A DNA stretch of 64,000 bases from Chrysophaeum taylorii (taxonomy: Eukaryota; Sar; Pelagophyceae; Pelagomonadales; Pelagomonadaceae): positions 124,001 to 188,000 of the forward strand of contig JAQMWT010000059.1 in assembly GCA_029834535.1 (NCBI GenBank). Reading direction: 5' to 3'. Below are positions 32,273 through 41,485 of this stretch, one piece after another (position 1 is the stretch's first letter; each line of letters opens with the position of its first letter). Position numbers and translations under genes: made by a program. The notes under the pieces are model-generated. The model saw only the letters and a program-made list of their open reading frames with translations. It ran no database searches and had not been told where the DNA came from.

Positions 32273-33034
32273 TCAGGTCATCAAGATCCTCGTTGCCGGA
32301 TAATGCGGGTCGAGGTCAGCGGGCTGTGGCGCGTGCTCGACGGACTTGAGGGTGAGGGTCGCGTTGACGAGCTCCCAGCCCCAGTCCGGCGCGCGCTTGA
32401 CGCGAATGCGCGGGAGTCCCGAGACCTGGATGTAGGTGAAACGGTGATCAGTGGGGACGAGGACGACGTAGGGGACGGGAGTGGGGGCGAAGGTCGGGGA
32501 GGTGTAGAGCATGTTTGCGCGGTAGGGCCAATTGTCGATAATATACGGCTCGCGGGCTCTGTCCTTGACGAGCCACTTCTTGACGCTCTGGATATCGGCG
32601 CAGCGCGCGACGGTGCGTTTGCCGTCGCGTTCGGCCAGTATAAACCGTTCGCGCCAGGTCCGCGCCGCGAGGTCGTCGTAGACGCGAAGAGGGTTAAAAC
32701 GTACGCGCTGCCAGCGGCGCAAGCAGACGCTCCGCCAGAGGACGCCGTCGAAGCGTTCGACGTGGCGCCGCAGTTCTCTGGCAGTCGCCGAGAAGGAAGC
32801 GAGGTCGCCCCCGCTCAAAAACTCGCAGGTCCGGCACGTGAGCTCGTCGGGGACTGGCCAGCCGACGGGAGGGCCGCGGAGTCGTCGCGACACGACTCTG
32901 ACGAGGCGATACCGGAGGGCGAGGAGCGCCGACAAGAAGGCGCCGAGGTGTTTGAGGCACCGCTGGAGCCCTTGGTGCGAGGCGAGGCCAACGGTCCGCG
33001 CCGACGCCTTGAGGCGGGTGGTGAACCAGCACAT
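32273..33034 (-). CDS. F-box protein
   Basis: Single exon, 253 residues from ATG 33034. An F-box lies at about 60-105: PVPDELTCRTCEFLSGGDLASFSATAREL, then VLWRSVCLRRW. F-box proteins link substrates to Skp1-Cul1 ubiquitin ligases. The C-terminal 140 residues (RVYDDLAARTWRERFILAE, YIIDNWPYRAN, PTDHRFTYIQVSG) show no WD40, LRR or kelch repeats and I do not recognise the substrate part. A hydrophobic stretch upstream of the F-box (LGAFLSALLALRYRLVRVV) might be a membrane or packing helix. It is divergent from VPS28 with only 82 bp between start codons. Confidence 0.75.
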   Translation of the reverse strand: MCWFTTRLKASARTVGLASHQGLQRCLKHLGAFLSALLALRYRLVRVVSRRLRGPPVGWPVPDELTCRTCEFLSGGDLASFSATARELRRHVERFDGVLWRSVCLRRWQRVRFNPLRVYDDLAARTWRERFILAERDGKRTVARCADIQSVKKWLVKDRAREPYIIDNWPYRANMLYTSPTFAPTPVPYVVLVPTDHRFTYIQVSGLPRIRVKRAPDWGWELVNATLTLKSVEHAPQPADLDPHYPATRILMT

Positions 33035-33116
33035 CACGGCGGCGTGGAGAGTGTATTTATTTACCCTTATATATTTCGGGGTGGGGCGTTACGTAATTCA
33101 TAACCCTTCCCTCCGC

Positions 33117-33937
33117 ATGGAGCCGGTCAAACTCTACGAGTCACCCCGCGAGCGGCGCAAGTTCGACGACCTCGGGGACTTGTACGCCCTCATCAAGACG
33201 ACCGAGAAGCTCGAGAAAGCCTACGCCCGCGACGCCATTGTCCCCGAGGACTACGAGCGCGCGTGCCTTCGCCTCATCTCCCAGTTCAAGACGTCGGAGT
33301 CGGCCCTCCTGCGCGACGGCACCATCACCAGCACCGACGAGTTTATGCGCGAGTACAAAATGGATTGCCCGCGCGCGTGCGTCGAGTCTCGAACCCGCGT
33401 GCGACGACGACACTGAGCACCTGTAGGCGCGAGCGATTGCTCCGGATAGGCGTTCCCGCGACAATCCTGCACCAGTCCGCCGGCAATGCCGACGCTGCCG
33501 ATAGCGCGGTGCGGGTCGCCGAGTGTGTCCAGCACTTCATCACGGCCATGGACGCGCTCAAGCTCGAGCAGCGCGCTGTCGACGAAGTGCAGCCGCTCGT
33601 CTCAGACCTGGTCAATTCACTTTCCCGGGTAATAAGTTTGGGGTGGAGCGAAAATCCAAACACCACCGGAACGATAGGTACCAAACGCGCGCGTCGAAAC
33701 CGGCCGCGAAAAGCTCGCCGACTGGCTCGTCCACACCTTCCCGGAGTCCGAGCCCGTGTTTTGTACGTTCACCTTCCGGCGGCGCAGGTCCAACTCAACG
33801 CGATGCGCGCCGCAGAGGAGATCTCGGACGATCAAGCCCGCCAGCTCCTCTTTGACCTCGACGCCGCCTATTCCGAGTTTCATCGCTCCCTCCGTTCCAA
33901 CGACGACGGGGGCTCTAGGTCTCCTCACAAGCAATAG
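33117..33937 (+). CDS. VPS28: VPS28, ESCRT-I subunit, four exons
   Basis: Exons 33117-33376, 33427-33628, 33678-33728 and 33788-33937 give 220 residues; introns are 50, 49 and 59 nt. VPS28 bridges ESCRT-I to ESCRT-II in multivesicular-body sorting. The N-terminal helical core reads VKLYESPRERRKFDDLGDLYALIKTTEKLEKAYARD, then MDCPRA-RERLLRIGVPATILH across intron 1. The C-terminal four-helix domain reads VAECVQHFITAMDALKLEQRAVDEVQPLV and, after splicing, KLADWL-VQLNAMRAAEEISDDQARQLLFDLDAAYSEF, which matches the family residue by residue in spacing. Exon 3 is only 51 nt. I chose the third donor (CTC-GTCCACACC) because it alone restores the frame and the alignment. Confidence 0.93.
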
Positions 33938-34462
33938 ACGAGTCTCTACCTGCTGGTTCTTTTCTTTCTTTCCTTCTCTCGAGGAGCTTCTGGGCATGTG
34001 AATGAAAAAAGTAAACATGAGATTGACCGGACTTATTGCATTAGGCGACAGGAGAGGTGCGCCTTAGGAATGGGGATGCAGACGCGAAGTGCTGACCGCG
34101 AGAATGTTGTAAGGAAGGGTAAGGTTAATAATAATATTGCGCTTATTTTTGCGGCCTCGGGCCGCGAAACCGGGGCCGCAAACGGATGTCGGATTCGGGG
34201 CGCAAAGCCCCCCCGAAAAACTCCGGCCGGCGCGAGGGGGTTGCGGGGCGTAGCCCGCCATCGGGTGTTTCGGGGCGCATCGCCCCTTGAGAGAAAAAAA
34301 AAAAAAAATGGAAACAAAATATATCTTGCCTGTACTTGCAAGGTCGACTTCTGAGGGGGGTAGTCTACTCGAGTGTACGAAAACAACCACGCAGGTTTAG
34401 GGTCCGAAAGCCTCGCCGGCTTCGCGCATGAGAAGCGCTGTTGTTAGAACAAACGTCTCGCG
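33938..34462. other. Intergenic with GC-rich palindromes
   Basis: At about 34,150-34,290 there are repeated CGGGGCGNNNNGCCCC-type short palindromes (for example GGGGCGCAAAGCCCC and GGGGCGCATCGCCCC), followed by an A run at 34,295-34,308. They can form strong hairpins. No gene seen; the unit may belong to a non-coding repeat family. Confidence 0.5.
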
Positions 34463-34855
34463 ATGAAGCTCGTCCACTTTCTCATGAAGTGCGTCGTTGT
34501 TGCCCATGTGCGCGGTGACGCTCATCGTGTATACAGGCTGAACAACGAGAGCGTGACGATCGAACTGAAGAACGGGACCGTCATCATGGGCACCGTCTCT
34601 GGCGTCGATGTGTCGATGAACACATACCTCAAGAACGTCGCCCTGAGCCCCAAGGGAAAGAACCAAGTCAAGTACGACACCCTCAGTATTCGAGGAAGCA
34701 CGATCCGATACTTCATCCTCCCCGACAGTCTGAACCTCGACACGTTGTTGATCGACGACGCGCCGAAACAAAAAGTCAAGGCAGCGGCCGCGGGTAGAAC
34801 GATGGGTCGCGGCCGCGGCCGTGGTCGTGGGCGAGGACGCGGACGAGGACGGTAG
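34463..34855 (+). CDS. SNRPD1: SmD1, core snRNP protein
   Basis: Exons 34463-34488 and 34537-34855 give 114 residues; the 48-nt intron (GTGCGTCGTTG to GTATACAG, phase 2) falls after the first eight codons. SmD1 is part of the heptameric ring of spliceosomal snRNPs. Sm1 motif text is [27 protein letters not shown] and Sm2 is [22 protein letters not shown]. The C-terminal tail ends in about nine GR repeats, the usual substrate of arginine methylation. Length equals that of the human protein within a few residues. The intron within the first codons is an unusual position, but only this splice gives the [14 protein letters not shown] junction seen in the family. Confidence 0.96.
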   Translation: MKLVHFLMKCVVVAHVRGDAHRVYRLNNESVTIELKNGTVIMGTVSGVDVSMNTYLKNVALSPKGKNQVKYDTLSIRGSTIRYFILPDSLNLDTLLIDDAPKQKVKAAAAGRTMGRGRGRGRGRGRGRGR

Positions 34856-35031
34856 CCGGTCCCGATTGATGGACGCGATTCCATGATGGTGGTTGAGGTG
34901 ACGAGCGCGCATCTCGCAAGGGACGCCTACACACTACACTTTGAACCGGAGGACGAGAATTACGACGGCCTCCTTTCTCTAATCCACTCTCACGCGTGGT
35001 GAAGTAATGGTGTGGTGGTGGTAGTGAAGTG

Positions 35032-35071
<40 letters not shown>

Positions 35072-35580
35072 TGGCGCATTGTTCCGTAAGCGTGGTAGTG
35101 ATACACAAAATAAGTACTCCGTCGAGGGGGCATGTCCTCGCGTGCCACGCGAGGATACCGTGTGCACCATCCAGTACGATGAAAAAAGATGGTGAGAGAA
35201 GGTTTTGTGGTGGAAGGGGAGCGGCGTACCGTACTCGCGGACTCGCCGCCGAGCGCCGGCCGTTCGCCGGGGAGAACCCCCGCGAGTCGTGGGGGCACGG
35301 ACGACAGCACACACGAAACTCGACGGAAGAAAACTCGAGAACCGAGCTAGGAGAAGCGAAAAGGGCGTGTGCCCTGCGGAGAGAGCGCCGCGGAACTTGA
35401 GCGGCAAGGAGCGCGCGCGCATCGTAGTCGGGCGCGAGAACTACGTTCCTTCCGCACCTTTTTTTCTTCAATGGCAAGGCGACGCAGGGAGAAAAACGAG
35501 ACGGCGCGCGGGAGGGGTGAAAAAAGACGCACCGCCGGACGCCACATCAGTCAGTCAGAGTCAGTCCGTCAGTCTGTTTG
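34856..35580. other. Intergenic with GA microsatellite
   Basis: Between the convergent ends of SmD1 and the TKL kinase gene. A GA run at about 35,035-35,062 is followed by a G run. Open frames here read as low-complexity Arg or Ser and are not supported. Confidence 0.5.
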
Positions 35581-38500
35581 TCAGTCGAGGGGGAGGGCGG
35601 GGGCGACGACTTGCGGCTGGCGGTGTCGCGAAAGGGGGTGGTTTGCGGAGCGCGCGTAAGCGGGTCCCGCTTGGGACTCGAGCGAAGAGGCGTGGGACGA
35701 GGTATGGGAGGATCGCTTCTCGGAGGACGGCGTCGTACCAGCAGTTTCGAGGATGCGGTCGCCGCTATCGACGAGCTCGAGGAAACCGAGGAGCGCGGCC
35801 TCGAGTTTGTCGTCGCGCGAGGCGACGGCGATCGTTTTTTGGAGGTACTCGTCGAGCTCCCTGCGGCGCTGCTCGAGAAAGAGAGGGCCCTTCTGGTCGA
35901 CGAAAACGCGCGATCCCGGGAGCTTTGGGAGCGGTTCTTGATCGGCGGCCGCCCCGCAGAAGCTCTTGTCGCGCTCGATCGCCCGCAGCTTGGCGTAGAG
36001 CGTGACAAAGTTGGCGTACCGGAGGTGGAGCGTCGACCGACGGTACTTGTAGCGCGAGGTGATGGCGTAGAGCGCGACCGTCCCGCAGATGCGGTAGTCG
36101 ACGACCTGCGATTCGAGCGCCGGGGCGAACGAGCCCTCGGCGACCGCGTTGCGCAGGAGCCGGCGGTGCAGCGGCATGGAGATCCCGATGAAGTCGAGGT
36201 CTTCGTCGTTGAGGCCCATCTCGAGGATGAGGCGGAGGTCTGTGTATCCGGCGCGCGCGAACATCTCCGCCGTTTCGCGTGGCAGCCGCATCATGTCGAT
36301 CCAGGTCGCGACGTCCAGCTTGAACGACGGCGGCCTCGTCGGCCGCTGCGGCGTGCGGTGGTTGGGGGCGCCGGGGCTCGAGGCGGCGGCGGCGGCGGCG
36401 GCGCGCGTCGCCGCGGCGACGTCGTGCGACTCGGCGGCCGAGGAGGCCGTCGGGCCCGTCGAGTCGTCGTCTCTCGAGACGGGCGCGCGCGACGACGCCA
36501 CCGAGTCCTCGGTGCTGCCGACGGACGGCGGGCGGCGGAGGTCGCCGACGGGCGGCGGCGGCGGGCCGTAGCGCGGGACGGCGACGGCGTCGCTCATCGT
36601 GCGCGGTGGCGCCGCGACCGCCTCGGGCGGCGCGATTTTCATCTCGTCGACGACGCGCTCGTCGATCTCGGTCTGGAGCGCTTGGAGCCACATCTCCTTG
36701 GCGGTCTCGTCGGGGGCCATGAGCTCGAGGAGAGGCTTGCGCTTGGCGGCCTCGCGCGCGCGTCCGTCGGCCGAGCCGCCGCTGCCCGAGCGCCGCGCGA
36801 CGGCCCCGGGCGACGTCGAGAGATGGTAGCCCGCGCTGCCCTGGCGCGTCGCTTCGTCCTGGAGCGGGCGCGCGAATACGGCGAATTTCGTCGTTCCGGT
36901 CGACACGAGGTCCGCCGTCGACGAGAGCGAGACTCGGCCGAGAGCGTTCGCGTTTCCGGGGGCGTTGAACCACAGCAACGTGCCGCGCTTCAGGACGAAC
37001 CACCGTCGTTGGTACCTCGACGCGAACGACGTCCGCGCCTTTTTGTGAAGAAACCCGGCCATGCGCGTCGTCTCGATGCCGACTTCGCGAAGCGAGTGGA
37101 TGCGTCTCGCCGCCATGAGCGACAGGCCCCGTCCGCTGCTTCGGGCAGCCGCAGACCCGGCGCCGTCCGAGCCCTCTCCTCTCGCCGCTTCCGACGACGA
37201 CGAAATGAGGATCACGTTGCGCTTGGACGCCGCCCCGCCGCCGCTCGAGGGCTCCAGCTGGCTCCGGTTCTGTTGCGCGCGCGCTTCTTCCGCCGAATAC
37301 TCGGTAGAGTCGCTCGTGGCGTCGCTCGCGGCGCGGCGCGTTCTTCCGGCGTACGGCGGCAGCGGCGGCTTGTGTTCGGCGAGAGGTGGTATCGCGCCGT
37401 TCTTCGAGCGGCGGCGCGCGTCCGAAAAAACGTCCGCGCTGTTTTTATTATTATTATTATTATTAGTATTTCCGTAGTCGTCGTCGTCGTCGTCGCTTTT
37501 TTTTTCTTGGCCCGTCGCGGGGACCTTGTCGTTGTTGTTGTTGTCGTCGTCGTCGTCCATCAAGGGACGGTGCCTCGTCGCCGTCTCCGGAACAATGGCC
37601 CCGCCAAAACGCATGGACGACGCCCTCGACGCGACGAAGAGGTCGTCGTCGTCGTCGTCGTCGTCGACCAAAGGTCCTCCTCCTCCCGCTCGCGACTGGC
37701 GGCGGTTCGGCGCGAGGTCTTCGTTGGTAACCACCATGACCTTGCGGCGGCCAAAGCTGGGGACCGGGAGCGGCGGTGGAAGCGCGTAGCCCGCGGAGCG
37801 ATCGCTCGAGGCGCCCGAGCGCGGCGTGTCCGGCTGCTCGGCGTCGCCGTGCTGCGGGCTCGCGCCCTCCGTCTCGAGCTCGAGCTCCTCCAACCACGCG
37901 GCGGCGTCGTCGGCCGCCAGGCGCTCGTAGTCGTCGAAGGGAACGCACTGCATCGCGAGTTCTACATAGCTGGATGGCGCATCGTCGAGCATCTTGGCTC
38001 TCAAGCCGGCCTCGTCGAGCGCGAACTTGGTCTGCGGACCGCGTTTGGCGACGACGCTCGCCTTGACCCTCGTCGCGAGCTCGATGAAGACCATGCCCAT
38101 CGAAAAGACGTCGGCCGCCTGGCCGTACGAGTCGGTCTCGCCAAAGTGGAGTTCGGGCGCCATGTACTCGTCGGTGCCGCAGATGGTCGAGGCTCGCCCG
38201 TTATGCACCTCGGTCGCCATGCCAAAATCGCCGAGCTTGACGTGCCACGCGGCGTCGAGCAACACGTTGCTCGACTTTATGTCGCGGTGCATGAGATTTC
38301 GTCCGTGAAGGTACGAGACCGCCTCGGCGAGCTCGCGGGATATCCGTACCCGCAGATACCACTCGATCTTGGCGGTCGCGTCCTCGAGCAGTCGCAAGAG
38401 GTCGCCGCACGCGACGTACTCGGTCACGATCCACGTCGACGACCCCGGACGCGGGTCCTCCTCCTCCTCCTCCGACTCCTCCTCCGATTCCTTCCGCGCC

Positions 38501-38868
38501 GGATCCTCCACGCAGCATCCCACGTACTTCAAAATGTGCGGATGGTCGCAGAACTGGAGAACCTTGAGCTCGAGCGCGAGGTACTTTTGGACCGTCATCG
38601 TGTCGTCCGAGCCGTCGTTCGCCGGCGTCCGCTGTTTCTTCACCGCGACGTGCTCGCCGCAAAACCGGCCGATGTACACCTTGGCGAACTGGCCCTCTCC
38701 GATCTTCGGACCCAACTCGATCTCCGTCAGATTCACCGAGTTTACATTTACGGGAGGCATCTCCCGCAACGACACCCTCTTAAATTCCGCCGCCCCCGAC
38801 GACGCCTCCATCGATAACCGGCCCCGAGGCGGCGTTGATGTTGTTGTCGCCACCTGCTCCAGCGTCAT
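35581..38868 (-). CDS. TKL-type protein kinase with PH, SAM and PX domains
   Basis: Single exon, 1,095 residues. The kinase domain (about 48-330) has the glycine loop KIGEGQFAKVY, K77 in VAVKK, HRDIKSSN at 194, DFGMA at 214 and GTDEYMAPE, so all catalytic residues are present. A low-complexity middle (about 330-600) has Asp and Asn runs. A PH domain starts at about 602 (GFLHKKART, RRWFVLKRGTLLWF) with an insert of about 40 residues before MWLQALQTEI. A SAM domain follows at about 848-905 (LRLILEMGLNDEDLDFIGI), then a PX domain at about 919-1045 (YRRSTLHLRYANFVTLYAKL, PKLPG, RRRELDEYLQKTI). This suggests a kinase recruited by phosphoinositides and able to multimerise. The order is not a textbook architecture. 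The stop lies at 35581. Confidence 0.88.
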   Translation of the reverse strand: MTLEQVATTTSTPPRGRLSMEASSGAAEFKRVSLREMPPVNVNSVNLTEIELGPKIGEGQFAKVYIGRFCGEHVAVKKQRTPANDGSDDTMTVQKYLALELKVLQFCDHPHILKYVGCCVEDPARKESEEESEEEEEDPRPGSSTWIVTEYVACGDLLRLLEDATAKIEWYLRVRISRELAEAVSYLHGRNLMHRDIKSSNVLLDAAWHVKLGDFGMATEVHNGRASTICGTDEYMAPELHFGETDSYGQAADVFSMGMVFIELATRVKASVVAKRGPQTKFALDEAGLRAKMLDDAPSSYVELAMQCVPFDDYERLAADDAAAWLEELELETEGASPQHGDAEQPDTPRSGASSDRSAGYALPPPLPVPSFGRRKVMVVTNEDLAPNRRQSRAGGGGPLVDDDDDDDDLFVASRASSMRFGGAIVPETATRHRPLMDDDDDNNNNDKVPATGQEKKSDDDDDDYGNTNNNNNNKNSADVFSDARRRSKNGAIPPLAEHKPPLPPYAGRTRRAASDATSDSTEYSAEEARAQQNRSQLEPSSGGGAASKRNVILISSSSEAARGEGSDGAGSAAARSSGRGLSLMAARRIHSLREVGIETTRMAGFLHKKARTSFASRYQRRWFVLKRGTLLWFNAPGNANALGRVSLSSTADLVSTGTTKFAVFARPLQDEATRQGSAGYHLSTSPGAVARRSGSGGSADGRAREAAKRKPLLELMAPDETAKEMWLQALQTEIDERVVDEMKIAPPEAVAAPPRTMSDAVAVPRYGPPPPPVGDLRRPPSVGSTEDSVASSRAPVSRDDDSTGPTASSAAESHDVAAATRAAAAAAASSPGAPNHRTPQRPTRPPSFKLDVATWIDMMRLPRETAEMFARAGYTDLRLILEMGLNDEDLDFIGISMPLHRRLLRNAVAEGSFAPALESQVVDYRICGTVALYAITSRYKYRRSTLHLRYANFVTLYAKLRAIERDKSFCGAAADQEPLPKLPGSRVFVDQKGPLFLEQRRRELDEYLQKTIAVASRDDKLEAALLGFLELVDSGDRILETAGTTPSSEKRSSHTSSHASSLESQAGPAYARSANHPLSRHRQPQVVAPALPLD

Positions 38869-39057
38869 CGTGCGCTAAATCCATCGTCACGCCTCCGCCA
38901 AGGCCACACCATCAAAATCCGCCCTCCCATTACGCCCCGGTGGACGGCCCCCCAAAGCGACGAACGAACGAACGAACGAACGAACCGAAGCAGGGTTTTA
39001 GAATTCCGTTATTAATAATAAGTACATTCTTCTTCGTCATCAAGTTGAGATTTCGCG
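38869..39057. promoter_or_regulatory. Candidate bidirectional promoter, TKL kinase / TRMT11
   Basis: 189 bp between divergent start codons. It contains an AACG tandem run (about 38,964-38,984). No TATA box stands out. Confidence 0.4.
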
Positions 39058-40553
39058 ATGGAGGGGGCCTACCTCCTCCGCTTTATCACGATGAAGCACA
39101 CGTCGAATTTTCGGTTCGCCGAGCTCGACGCGCTCCTCGAAGCTCTCGGCGTCGACCCCGCATCCGCCTACGACAGGGCGGCGGCGCGCCGGGACGAGAA
39201 ACTCGCGCCCGAACCCTGCCCATACTTGGTCGTGCGCCTCGCGAGCCCAGAGGTCGCAAAGGCGCTGTGCGAGTACGGCATCTTGCTCTCCCACGCAATC
39301 GAACTCTGGGGCTCGGGCACGACCCACGAAGAGTGCGCCGTCGCCGTCGCCTCCTACGGCGAGAAGCGACCGCATTTTTTTCGACCCGAGGCGAGCTGGC
39401 GGATCGACGTCGATGCCTACGGCACGACGATCCCTCTCGACGAGCAAAACACGATTCGCGCGATCTACGCCTCGGCCTTACCCTTTCAAGGCCGCGTCAA
39501 CCTCGCCGCGCCGACGGAGACGTTCCAGATCGTCGACTACTCTCCGTCGAGGCGGCCGACCGATCCCCGAGTCGTCTACTTTGGCAGAACCGTCGGGGCG
39601 ACGACCAAGCGCGACCTGGTGCGCCGCTGCGACCTCAAGAAGCGAGTCTACCTCGGTCCGACCGCGCTCGACAACGAGCTCGCGCTCGTCATGGCAAACG
39701 TCGCTCGTTGTCGACCCGGCGCCGCCGCCCTCGACCCCTACGCCGGCACCGGAAGCATCCTCGTGGCGTGCGCCTTGTTCGGCGCACACTGCTTCGGCGC
39801 AGACATCGACTGGCGCGTGCTGCGAGGCAAGGCCCGCGACGAGAACGACGGTGCCATGCGCCGTCGCGGCCCCGACGGTCGCGGCGCGAGCGCTTCCGAG
39901 TTATTGCGCCTCGACTCGGACCGCAAGACCATCTTCGCCAACTTTCGACAGTACGCCCTCAGCCTCCCGGAAATCGTCCGCCTCGACGCGAGCCGCTTCT
40001 TCGACTACTACCGTGCGTGTGACCGCGGACTGTTACCACTACTATACAACCTCAGGCGACCGCGCTTTGTCGGAATTTTTCGACGCGCTCGTCACCGACC
40101 CGCCCTACGGCATCCGGGCCGGCGCGCGCTGCCTCGGCTCGCGCCCCCAGGACACGGTCAAGCCCGTCCCAGACGATATGCGCGAAGACCACGTCCCCCG
40201 CACCAAACCCTACGTGCGCCCCCATTATTATTCGTCGCGTCGTCTCGACGACGCCCGCAGCCCGTCGCCGACGTCTTGGCGGACCTCCTCGAAATCGCCG
40301 CGCGCGTCCTCAAACTCAACGGCCGCCTCGCCTACCTCCTCCCCTCCACCCATGACTTTTTTCCCGACCGCGACGTTCCCAAGCACCCGGTAGAATAATA
40401 CCCGTCGCTGACGCCCCGTTATTTTTTTTCGCGCAGGCCCTCGAGTTGCTCGACTGCTGCGCGCAGCCAATATCCACCAAGTACTCGCGATACCTCGTCG
40501 TCATGCGGAAGCATCGCCCGTGCGACCAGTGTCTTGTGGCGTATCAAACTTGA
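39058..40553 (+). CDS. TRMT11: TRMT11, tRNA guanosine-10 N2-methyltransferase catalytic subunit
   Basis: Exons 39058-40012, 40056-40213, 40261-40389 and 40437-40553 give 452 residues; introns are 43, 47 and 47 nt. TRMT11 with TRMT112 makes m2G10 in tRNA. The N-terminal part (YLLRFITMKHTSNFRFAELDALL) is the family's THUMP-like region, followed by HEECAVAV, the RTVGATTKRDLVRRCDLKKRVYLGPTALDNELALVMAN linker and the SAM motif DPYAGTGSILVACALFGA near 226. The catalytic motif DPPYG is at 333-337, just after intron 1. The tail reads LAYLLPSTHDFFP and, after intron 3, ALELLDCCAQPISTKYSRYLVVMRK, as in the family. Each of the three splices is needed to keep this text in frame. Confidence 0.92.
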
Positions 40554-40802
40554 CGCCTTTGTTTTTCCTAGGTGGTTTGCCGGCGATGCTGCGCCGGAAA
40601 CGTATGCGCGCCGTGTTATTGCCTTTTTGATGTCCTGTGGTGGTGGTGCTGGTGGTGCTGGTGCTGGTGGTGGTGAGACGGGGACCTTTCCCAGGCGCGA
40701 GCTTATTCGAGCGACAGCAGACGCACCCTACGTTCGGCTCAAAGAGAAGGTCTTTCAGCGGGCTACTGCGAATGGCCACACTCGAGACGTGGACAACGAT
40801 GC

Positions 40803-40835
<33 letters not shown>

Positions 40836-41477
40836 TTCGGCCGCGAGATGACGCCTCTTTGCCTTTTTTCTCGAAATGAGCACCACCTGCGACCTTCCTG
40901 CCTAGTAAGGGGTGTGGGATTGTAGATCACATAGCGGACCGGCGGCGGCGCCGGGCGTATCGGCTGGAAACTCTCGAAAAGAGTGTGTATTCGTTGTCGT
41001 CTAAAACCGCGGGCGCGAAGTGCTCGAATAATTATTCACGAAAAAGGCAGGCCTTCTTTGTAATTTAAATGTTGTATGCGTCTTTTTACCACCAACCCGC
41101 CCGCCGGCCACCGGGTCGCCGGGAGGAGCGGAGCACTACCCGTGAGAATGGGAGCGCGTGTCACACCGTCCCGCAACAGCTGGTGGTGGCGATGCACAAC
41201 TATATTATAGACGCCGCCGCCGCCGCCGCGAGTTCTACACAACTATATCGAGCGAACGAGTAGATGTATTGATTGATCGGGGATGCAAAGGGGCTACGGC
41301 GGCGACGGTGGTGCTGAGTGCCAGACTTAATTCCAGCAAAATCTTGCTCGACTATGCCGACGATTATTGGGGTGGTGCGCCTTCTCATCACAGCTATAAT
41401 ATAGAGCGCACTCAGTTCCCGACTGCTGGGGTGGTGCGCCTTCTCAGCAATAATACACAGCGCACTCAGCTGCCGTA
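40554..41477. other. Intergenic, 0.9 kb, with GGT and GAC repeats
   Basis: Spacer between TRMT11 and the glycosyltransferase 3' end. It has a GGT/GCTGGT microsatellite (about 40,634-40,676), a GAC run (about 40,804-40,836) and a GCC run near 41,211-41,229. No supported gene. Confidence 0.45.
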
Positions 41478-41485
41478 CTATGGCG
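41369..41485. repeat. 58-bp tandem duplication at the glycosyltransferase 3' end
   Basis: Two imperfect copies (about 41369-41426 and 41427-41485) both start TGGGGTGGTGCGCCTTCTCA and share GCGCACTCAG. The second copy overlaps the stop codon of the glycosyltransferase gene. Confidence 0.75.

Noticed and set aside
35578-38817. Long plus-strand open frame of 1,079 codons antisense to the kinase
   Set aside because: It is Arg/Val-rich text without domains. The minus strand encodes a complete kinase-PH-SAM-PX protein, so the plus frame is a by-product of GC-rich codon use.
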